DNA from: Alistipes senegalensis JC50 | GTDB taxonomy: Bacteria; Bacteroidota; Bacteroidia; Bacteroidales; Rikenellaceae | Direction: 5' to 3' | Length of the DNA stretch: 64,000 nucleotides | NCBI RefSeq assembly: GCF_025145645.1 | Contig: NZ_CP102252.1 | Location: 1,240,001-1,304,000 of the forward strand | Shown here: one piece after another, positions 57,880-64,000 of the stretch | Layout of the letters: every line of letters starts with the position of its first letter | How positions within the stretch are numbered: the first letter of the stretch is position 1 | Program-made: the position numbers and the translations under genes | The notes under the pieces: model-generated | The model's input: the letters and a program-made list of their open reading frames with translations, nothing else | What the model was told of the DNA's origin: nothing | Databases searched by the model: none

Positions 57880-60492
57880 ATGAAAAGAGCGACAATTCTT
57901 CTTACGGCCCTGTGGCTGACGCTGGGCGCAACGGCCGGGAATCCCGAAGCCGACCCGCGGGCCGTCGTCGAGGCGGGCAACGCACGCTTCACGGTGCTCA
58001 CCCCGCAGCTGATCCGCATGGAGTGGAGCGAGGACGGCCGGTTCGAAGACCGCGCCACGCTGACCTTCGTCAACCGCCGGACGCCCGTGCCGGACTTCAA
58101 GGTCCGCGACACGAAATCCCGGCTGACCATCACCACCCCGGCCCTGACGCTGACCTACACCAAAGGCGGCAGGTTTTCGGACAAAAACCTGAAAGCCGTC
58201 TTCCGGCTCAACGGCCGCGAGGTCGTATGGACACCCGGCACGGAGGACCCGCAGAATCTCATGGGCACGACCCGCACGCTCGACAGATGCGACGGCAAGA
58301 AGCTGGGGCGCGAACCGATGGAGCAAGGGCTCCTTTCGCGTTCGGGATGGGCCGTCGTGGACGACAGCCCGCGCCACGTGCTGACGCCCGACGGCTCCGT
58401 GTGGAAGGAGTGGGTCGAAGCGCGCCCCGCAGGCGACCGGCAGGACCTGTATCTCTTCGCCTACGGGCACGACTACAAACAGGCGCTGGCCGATTTCCAG
58501 CTCGTCGCAGGCCGGGCGCCGCTGCCCCCGAAGTACACCTTCGGCTACTGGTGGAGCCGCTACTGGCAGTATTCGGACAACGAGTTCGTAGATCTGGTGC
58601 AGAAACTCAAGTCGATGGACGTGCCGCTCGACGTGCTGATCATCGACATGGACTGGCACGAGACCTGGAGGCTGCGCAAGAAGAACCCTCCCAGGGACGA
58701 ATACGGACAGCGCATCGGCTGGACCGGCTACACCTGGCAAAAAGAGCTCTTCCCCTCGCCCGCGAATTTCCTCCGATGGACCGAAAACGAGCAGCTGAAG
58801 GTCGCGCTCAACCTCCATCCCGCCTCGGGCATCCAGCCCTGCGAGGATGTCTACGACGCTTTCACCCGGGAATACGGGTGGACCGAAAAGGGCAAGAGCG
58901 TGCCGTTCCGCATCGACGACCGGAAGTGGGCCGACGCCTATTTCAAGACCGTGCTGAGCCCGATGGAGCGTGACGGCGTGGATTTCTGGTGGCTCGACTG
59001 GCAGCAGTGGACCGAATCGAAGTTCACCCCCGGGCTGTCGAACACCTTCTGGCTCAACCACACCTTCTTCCGCCATGCCGAGCGGCAGAATCCCGAACTG
59101 CGGCCCTTCATCTACCACCGCTGGGGCGGACTCGGATCGCACCGCTATCCGCTGGCATTCTCGGGCGACACCTACGCCACGTGGGGCACGCTGGCCTACC
59201 TGCCGCAATTCACCGCCACCTCCTCGAACGTAAACTACGGCTACTGGGGACACGACATCGGCGGCCACTTGTTCCGCGCGGAGCAGACGCACACCGATCC
59301 GGAGCTCTACACCCGCTGGCTCCAGTACGGCGTCTTCACCCCGATCTTCAAAACCCACTCCACGAAGGACCCGCGCATCGAGCGTTACATCTGGTGTTTC
59401 CCCGACCAGCTCTTCATCCTGCGCGATGCCATCCGCCTGCGCTACACCCTGGCGCCCTACATCTACGCCGCCGCCCGCGAAAACTACGACACCGGCGTCG
59501 GAATGTGCCGCCCGATGTACTACGATCACCCCGAGCAGGACGCGGCCTACGAAGTCCCCGAGCAGTTCATGTTCGGCAACGACATCCTCGCCACGGCCGT
59601 CGCGGAACCCGCCGACAGCGTCACGGGGCTGGCCGCGCGCCGCATCTGGTTCCCCGAGGGACAATGGTACGACTGCGCCACGGGAGCCATGTACGAGGGC
59701 GGCCGCACCGAGGAGCTGCACTACACCCTCGCCGAAAATCCCTGGTACGCCCGGGCCGGAGCCATCCTCCCGATGAATCCCCCGACGGTCAAAAACCTCC
59801 AGCAGCCCTGCGACACCCTCGTGCTGACCTTCATCCCGGGGGCCGACGGAGAGTTGAACCACTACGAGGACGACGGCATCAGCCAGCACTACACGACCGA
59901 CTATGCGGTCACGCGGGTCACGAAGAAGCAGGAGGGCAACACCGTCCGCGCCGTCATCGCGCCCCGCGAAGGCTCCTATGCGGGAGCTCCCGAGAGCCGC
60001 AGCTACGAACTGCGATTCCCCGCGACCTTCCCGCCCCGGACGGTGAAGATCGACAGCCGCGAAATTCCCTACGCCCGCTTCCCGAAGGCCGGCCAATGGA
60101 CCTACGACGCCTACACGCTCGCCCCGGTCGTCTACACGGGCGCCGCACCCTGCGACAAGCCCCTCGCTGTGGAGCTCATCCTCGACGACGACGCGGCGGC
60201 CCGTCAACCGGAGCTATACGGCAAAAGCGGCATTTTCAAACGCTGCACGGAACTCACCGTCGAATTCAAACTCGAACAGGGTCGCTTCGGGGAGACCTAC
60301 CTGATGCTGCCCAAGGAGTATCTCGGCGTTTCGCAATGCCCCAACTTCATTCAGGAGGAGCCTTTCCGCATCCGCGAATTCATCGACGCTTTCGACGGCA
60401 ACCGGGCGGCGCTGTTCCGGACAACCGACAAACTGGAAATCATCGGAGAAAACTTCAAAAAACGACTGCGAGAACAGATCGGAACATTGTAA
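57880..60492 (+). CDS. GH31-family glycoside hydrolase
   Basis: This 870-residue secreted enzyme has a signal peptide (ATILLTALWLTLGATAG) and an N-terminal beta-sandwich, then the catalytic barrel (YTFGYWWSRYWQYSDNEFVD, VLIIDMDWHETW). A candidate nucleophile Asp lies in DFWWLDWQQW near residue 370 and a candidate acid/base Asp in FSGDTYATW near residue 428. The terminal GH31 beta domain has a long extension (DDGISQHYTTDYAVTRVT and on). GH31 enzymes act on alpha-glucosides, alpha-xylosides or alpha-galactosides; WLDWQQ in place of the usual WxDMNE leaves the specificity open. It is the only clear glycosidase of the locus. Confidence 0.9.
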   Translation: MKRATILLTALWLTLGATAGNPEADPRAVVEAGNARFTVLTPQLIRMEWSEDGRFEDRATLTFVNRRTPVPDFKVRDTKSRLTITTPALTLTYTKGGRFSDKNLKAVFRLNGREVVWTPGTEDPQNLMGTTRTLDRCDGKKLGREPMEQGLLSRSGWAVVDDSPRHVLTPDGSVWKEWVEARPAGDRQDLYLFAYGHDYKQALADFQLVAGRAPLPPKYTFGYWWSRYWQYSDNEFVDLVQKLKSMDVPLDVLIIDMDWHETWRLRKKNPPRDEYGQRIGWTGYTWQKELFPSPANFLRWTENEQLKVALNLHPASGIQPCEDVYDAFTREYGWTEKGKSVPFRIDDRKWADAYFKTVLSPMERDGVDFWWLDWQQWTESKFTPGLSNTFWLNHTFFRHAERQNPELRPFIYHRWGGLGSHRYPLAFSGDTYATWGTLAYLPQFTATSSNVNYGYWGHDIGGHLFRAEQTHTDPELYTRWLQYGVFTPIFKTHSTKDPRIERYIWCFPDQLFILRDAIRLRYTLAPYIYAAARENYDTGVGMCRPMYYDHPEQDAAYEVPEQFMFGNDILATAVAEPADSVTGLAARRIWFPEGQWYDCATGAMYEGGRTEELHYTLAENPWYARAGAILPMNPPTVKNLQQPCDTLVLTFIPGADGELNHYEDDGISQHYTTDYAVTRVTKKQEGNTVRAVIAPREGSYAGAPESRSYELRFPATFPPRTVKIDSREIPYARFPKAGQWTYDAYTLAPVVYTGAAPCDKPLAVELILDDDAAARQPELYGKSGIFKRCTELTVEFKLEQGRFGETYLMLPKEYLGVSQCPNFIQEEPFRIREFIDAFDGNRAALFRTTDKLEIIGENFKKRLREQIGTL

Positions 60493-60519
60493 TTCATCCC
60501 TCCCGTAAAACAAGAGAAC

Positions 60520-61257
60520 ATGAAAAAGATCATCGGGCTGTTCCTGGCCCTTGCGATCTGCCTGCCCGTTTCGGCCCGGCAGAAGCCGAAAACGAACCGG
60601 AAAGCGCTCGTACGTACGGTCGCGGCCCTGACTGCAAAAATCGACAGTCTGAGAGGCGTCGTCGATGCCCTGGAACGGCAATGCGTGCCGGTCCGCAAAG
60701 AGATCGACCCCGCCTGGGAAAAATGGCAGGACGTGCGCTACAACTACGGCTTCGACCCCGAAGAACAACCCGTCTACAATACGGTGGAAGGTGTTCTGGA
60801 ATCCACCTCGATGCTCTCGGTGCGCGGCGGCCGGGGCCGCTGGCACAGCAATGCGGCCAAGCCCCGAACCTCGTTCATCGACGGAGGCCACCTCTTCGAA
60901 GGGTGGAACGGCTCGGAAACCTGCCGTCTGACCATGCTGATCGGCAAACAGGCCCCCGACATCGCCTGCATCCAGGTCTACTCCCCGAAAGGACTCTACC
61001 GCCCGGTCCGGCATTTCGGATGGGTCAAACTCGGTTCCGACGACCGGAACGAAGGCGTGGATTTCGGCCGCCGCTGGGCCGTGTCGTTCGTACCGTTCTC
61101 TTTGGCCGCGCTGGACGACGCCCCGACCGACATGTGGTATGAAAATGCGCAGTTAGACGGCAAGTCGATCCCGGTCGGAACGCTCTACTACGACCGGAGC
61201 GTTGACAAGGTGCGCTGCTTCACCGAAAACGGCTGGAAATACCTCGCATTCGAATAA
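60520..61257 (+). CDS. Secreted protein of unknown function in the uptake locus
   Basis: This 245-residue protein has an N-terminal signal peptide (IIGLFLALAICLPVSA), a short coiled coil (ALTAKIDSLRGVVDALERQC) and a beta-rich C-terminal domain (HLFEGWNGSETCRLTMLIGK, then AVSFVPFSLAALDD), perhaps galactose-binding-like. It lies 27 bases after the GH31 gene and probably ends that operon, since a strong terminator follows at 61333. Confidence 0.6.
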   Translation: MKKIIGLFLALAICLPVSARQKPKTNRKALVRTVAALTAKIDSLRGVVDALERQCVPVRKEIDPAWEKWQDVRYNYGFDPEEQPVYNTVEGVLESTSMLSVRGGRGRWHSNAAKPRTSFIDGGHLFEGWNGSETCRLTMLIGKQAPDIACIQVYSPKGLYRPVRHFGWVKLGSDDRNEGVDFGRRWAVSFVPFSLAALDDAPTDMWYENAQLDGKSIPVGTLYYDRSVDKVRCFTENGWKYLAFE

Positions 61258-61332
61258 TACGCGATCACTCAGTCTCTTGCAAAATTCATTAATAAAACCT
61301 GCAAATGTGCGAAAGCACAAGGCGACCTTCGG

Positions 61333-61361
61333 GGACGGATTTTCGAATCCGTCCTCTTTTT
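61333..61361 (+). terminator. Terminator at the end of the uptake operon
   Basis: Same GGACGGATT / AATCCGTCC hairpin and T-run as after tRNA-Leu (47491). The rest of the 61258-61538 gap holds a TAATTTTG -7 (61465-61472) for the next gene. Confidence 0.9.
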
Positions 61362-61538
61362 CGTTCGTATATCCGGCCGGAAAACCGGGCATACGCCCCC
61401 GGATTCGAATAGGTCGGACAAACACACTTTTTCGAATTATTCACGAAACTTGCCGAATTATTCCTAATTTTGTATCGGAACCGGAATCTTACCGGACATG
61501 AAAATAATACAACAGAAGATCATCCCGACCATACGATT

Positions 61539-62474
61539 ATGAAACACACACTGCGCCTTTTGCTGACCGTAGGACTGTCTCTGGTCTGCGTCAGCCTGTA
61601 CGCCCAAAAACTCCCCAACTACCCGATCCCGCAACGGCCCGACACGCTGCGCATCCTCGGCATCGGCAACAGCTTCACCGACGACGGCATGATGTACCTG
61701 CCCGAACTGCTGGAGGCCGCCGGAATCCGGAACGTCGTATTGGGGCGCCTCTACATCGGAGGCTGTTCGCTCGAACGTCATTGCAGGGAGTATGCCGCCG
61801 GCAATACTTCGTACACCTATTCCAAATCGACGGACAACCGCTGGGAAACCGTCTCGAAGAAAGCCACCCTGCTGGACGGGCTCACCGACGAGCGGTGGGA
61901 TGTCGTGGTGCTTCAACAGGCGTCGGGCAAGTCGGGCATGTACCAGACCTACCGGCCCTGGTTCGACCGGCTGGCGGAGATCGTGCGGTGGCACTGCCCC
62001 AACGCAGGGGCCTGCATCGCCTGGCAGCAGACCTGGGCCTATGCCCGCAATTCGGAACACAGGGATTTCGGACGCTACGAGAAAAGCCAGCGGCTGATGT
62101 ACGATGCGATCACGGCCTCGGTCGGGCAGCTCCTCGCGGACACCTCCGTCGAGGTGGTCATCCCCTCGGGAACGGCGATCCAGGACCTGCGCGCCACCGA
62201 ACTGTGCGACTCGCTGGACCTGACGCGCGACGGCTACCACCTGAGCCTGAAAGCGGGACGCTACACGGCAGCCTGCACCTGGTTCCAGTCGCTCGTGGCT
62301 CCGGCTTTCGGGACGAGCGTCGCGGAAAACGGATGCCGTTTGGAGGGTACGCCCCACGCCCTGACGGAACGCGAAGCCGAACTCTGCCGGGAGGCCGCGC
62401 GAAGGGCCTGCATCCGGAGGTTCAGCGTCTGGAACGGCACCCCGGCCGACGAAATCCGTGCTGCGGCACAGTAA
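61539..62474 (+). CDS. DUF4886 (SGNH-hydrolase-like) secreted protein
   Basis: This protein of about 311 residues has a signal peptide (LRLLLTVGLSLVCVSLYA). LRILGIGNSFTDDGMMYLPE is the SGNH block I equivalent with the nucleophile Ser, then VLQQASGKSG and a C-terminal DGYHLSLKAGRYTAACTWF. DUF4886 proteins are predicted esterases or acylhydrolases on glycans. The ATG at 61539 gives a clean signal peptide. It has its own promoter, so it is probably separate from the SusCD operon. Confidence 0.82.
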   Translation: MKHTLRLLLTVGLSLVCVSLYAQKLPNYPIPQRPDTLRILGIGNSFTDDGMMYLPELLEAAGIRNVVLGRLYIGGCSLERHCREYAAGNTSYTYSKSTDNRWETVSKKATLLDGLTDERWDVVVLQQASGKSGMYQTYRPWFDRLAEIVRWHCPNAGACIAWQQTWAYARNSEHRDFGRYEKSQRLMYDAITASVGQLLADTSVEVVIPSGTAIQDLRATELCDSLDLTRDGYHLSLKAGRYTAACTWFQSLVAPAFGTSVAENGCRLEGTPHALTEREAELCREAARRACIRRFSVWNGTPADEIRAAAQ

Positions 62475-62542
62475 GGGCCGCCGATATTTGGCGCAACGCC
62501 GAGAATCCGTTATCTTTACGCCGCATTGAAATCATTCCGATT

Positions 62543-63130
62543 ATGCAGGATCTGACAAACGGCCGCTGCGGTTGGTGCGGAACCGACGAACTGTATGTGA
62601 AATACCACGACGAAGAGTGGGGCGAACCCGTCACCGACGACAGGACGCTGTTCGAATTCTTGGTGCTGGAGAGCGCCCAGGCCGGATTGAGTTGGATAAC
62701 GATCCTCCGCAAGCGCGAAGGGTATCGCAAGGCTTTCTGCGATTTCGACGCCGAACGGGTGGCCCGAATGACCGACGAAGATGTCGAACGGCTGATGCAC
62801 ACGGACGGCATCGTGAGAAACCGGCTGAAAATCAAGGCCGCGATCACGAACGCACGGCTGTTCCTCCTTCTGCAAAAGGAGTTCGGGAGTTTCTACGACT
62901 ACACGCTGTCGTTCTTTCCCGACCGGAAGCCGATCGTCAACTCGTTCCGGTCGCTGAGCGAAATCCCGGTGTCGTCGCCCGAGTCCGACGCCATGAGCAG
63001 GGACATGAAAAAACGGGGATTCAAATTCTTCGGGTCCACGATCTGCTACGCCCATCTGCAAGCCACAGGGTTCGTCAACGATCATCTGACCGGCTGCATC
63101 TGCCGGAAAAAGAGCGCCGCAGAGCGCTAA
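62543..63130 (+). CDS. tag: DNA-3-methyladenine glycosylase I
   Basis: This 195-residue repair enzyme removes 3-methyladenine from DNA. Family features are NGRCGWCGTDELYVKYHDEE with the N-terminal Cys, WGEPVTDDRTLFEFLVLESA, QAGLSWITILRKREGYRKAF and a C-terminal CICRKK supplying zinc ligands. The length is usual. The start at 62543 (MQDLTNGRCGWC) is well supported. It is a chromosomal housekeeping gene, not part of the uptake locus. Confidence 0.95.
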   Translation: MQDLTNGRCGWCGTDELYVKYHDEEWGEPVTDDRTLFEFLVLESAQAGLSWITILRKREGYRKAFCDFDAERVARMTDEDVERLMHTDGIVRNRLKIKAAITNARLFLLLQKEFGSFYDYTLSFFPDRKPIVNSFRSLSEIPVSSPESDAMSRDMKKRGFKFFGSTICYAHLQATGFVNDHLTGCICRKKSAAER

Positions 63131-63225
63131 CCGCCGGATTTCAACCGCAGTCCGGCCGGCGAAAGCCGCGGCGAACCGTCCGGTTTGGTACGCAATTTGC
63201 TCGGGAACCGGCAAATCCATATACC

Positions 63226-63813
63226 ATGAAGAATTTCACCACACTGATCGAAAACTCGAAGCAAGCCGTCCGCTACTGGTGGCTGCTGCTGATCGTCGGC
63301 ATCGCGCTGTTCGCAGTCGGCGTGCTGACCTTCGTCTACCCGGCCCAGAGCTATCTGGGCATGTCGCTCATCTTCGGCTGGCTGATGCTGGTCTCGGGCA
63401 TCCTCGAAGTGGTGCTCTCGTCGGCCAACCGCCATTTCATCACCGGCCGCGGCTGGATGATGGCCGGAGGCATCATCGAGATCATCCTCGGCATCATCCT
63501 GATCTTCAACGTCGCGCTCTCGGCCGCCACGCTGCCCATCTTCCTGGGCTTCTGGCTGATGCTGCGCGGATTCAGCTCCATCGGACTGGGCGGGGACATG
63601 AGCGCCCTGGAGATTCCCGGCGCCGGATGGACCGTCTTCACGGGCGTCCTGCTCCTGCTGTGCTCGCTGTGGATTCTGTTTCAGCCGCTGGTGTTCGGCA
63701 CCGCAGCCGTCATCGTCTGGGTCGGCATCACCCTGCTTTTCGCGGGTGTCGCGGCCTGCTCGCTGGCCCTCCAGCTCCGCAACGCCCACCGCTGCCTCAG
63801 CGGCGACTGTTAG
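63226..63813 (+). CDS. HdeD-like multi-pass membrane protein
   Basis: This 195-residue protein has about six hydrophobic helices arranged in pairs, for example YWWLLLIVGIALFAVGVLTF, SLIFGWLMLVSGILEVVL, MMAGGIIEIILGIILIF and AAVIVWVGITLLFAGVAAC. The pattern and length match the HdeD/DUF308 family, linked in enterobacteria to acid resistance. The role here is unknown. It stands alone between tag and a convergent gene. Confidence 0.85.
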   Translation: MKNFTTLIENSKQAVRYWWLLLIVGIALFAVGVLTFVYPAQSYLGMSLIFGWLMLVSGILEVVLSSANRHFITGRGWMMAGGIIEIILGIILIFNVALSAATLPIFLGFWLMLRGFSSIGLGGDMSALEIPGAGWTVFTGVLLLLCSLWILFQPLVFGTAAVIVWVGITLLFAGVAACSLALQLRNAHRCLSGDC

Positions 63814-63830
63814 AGTTCGCTTCCTATGAC

Positions 63831-63862
63831 AAGCGGGGCGTCACCGAAGTGACGCCCCGCTT
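63831..63862. terminator. Convergent-gene hairpin
   Basis: AAGCGGGGCGTCAC pairs perfectly with its complement around CGAA. It lies between the HdeD-like gene and the opposite-strand DUF488 gene and overlaps the latter's stop codon. No long T-run follows on either side. Confidence 0.6.
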
Positions 63863-63999
63863 GTCCGTTTATCGGCCGCCTCTTCCGCGGCACGCTGCAA
63901 ATACTCCTGCAAAACGAGCGCATGGTTCTCGGCGGCGTTCTTCGAGGCGTAGAGCAGCGTCACGGTCCCGGCATCCGCGATTTCGCGGACGAAATCCCG
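63841..63999 (-). CDS. DUF488-family protein, C-terminal part (runs off the window)
   Basis: 52 residues are visible on the minus strand, ending at a TGA at 63841-63843. They include VREIADAGTVTLLYASKNAA and ENHALVLQEYLQRAAEEAAD, the C-terminal pattern of DUF488/YeaO-like proteins. The start lies beyond the right end of the window. Confidence 0.75.
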   Translation of the reverse strand, partial: RDFVREIADAGTVTLLYASKNAAENHALVLQEYLQRAAEEAADKRTSGASLR

Positions 64000-64000
64000 C

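Noticed and set aside
57874..60207. 777-residue minus-strand ORF
   Set aside because: Antisense to the GH31 gene; no recognisable domain.

Overview
The window looks like a Bacteroidales chromosome, most likely Alistipes or a close relative. This is inferred from the high GC content, TAnnTTTG-type -7 promoter elements, a SusC/SusD pair, BACON-domain and lipobox lipoproteins, and DUF5053/DUF4160-type small genes. No rRNA or marker gene fixes the species.

About 41.1 kb (90-41197) is a complete-looking tailed prophage inserted in the 3' end of a tRNA-Glu gene. A 17-bp direct repeat (GTAGTGGATAGGGGATT) marks both ends. The intact tRNA lies beside the integrase at the right end, and the tRNA's original terminator is stranded at the far left (53-83). 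Left to right the prophage holds: a divergent HTH regulator; small early genes; a primase/helicase with an iteron-like origin candidate; an HTH protein, an ASCH protein and a cytosine-5 methyltransferase; a head block (S49 protease, capsid, terminase); a first cargo block (17.3-22.0 kb); portal and connector genes; a second cargo block (26.0-27.6 kb); tape measure, distal tail and receptor-binding genes; holin, glucosaminidase and spanin-like lysis genes; and a tyrosine integrase.

The cargo blocks are chains of short units, each with its own promoter, palindromic operator and terminator. Two units have the same plan: a HigB/HigA-like pair, then a promoter, a structured leader RNA, a small helical protein and an almost identical terminator block. 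The two leader RNAs differ at six closing base pairs, and all six changes are compensatory. A downstream copy of one strand co-varies too, giving a three-strand switch. A separate promoter-RNA-terminator unit without an ORF lies at 17.46 kb.

From 41.2 kb the sequence is host chromosome: a DUF3298-like lipoprotein, two tandem small-RNA candidates, surface-polysaccharide genes (two glycosyltransferases and a Stealth-type phosphotransferase), a large FAD protein, tRNA-Leu, and a divergent polysaccharide-utilisation-type locus. That locus holds a BACON lipoprotein, a Tat-signal FAD oxidoreductase, two secreted EEP-family hydrolases, SusC, SusD and a GH31 glycosidase. A DUF4886 protein, Tag glycosylase, an HdeD-like membrane protein and a partial DUF488 gene follow.

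A theme joins phage and host: five runs of exactly nine G (or C) occur, and I noticed none of seven or eight. Four lie in coding sequence (phage HTH regulator, phage receptor-binding protein, host glycosyltransferase, host SusC), and at each a one- or two-base change restores a longer, sensible protein. This fits slipped-strand phase variation. Uniform truncation of long homopolymers during sequencing is a real alternative, and two 1-nt A-run frameshifts in the cargo genes strengthen that caution.
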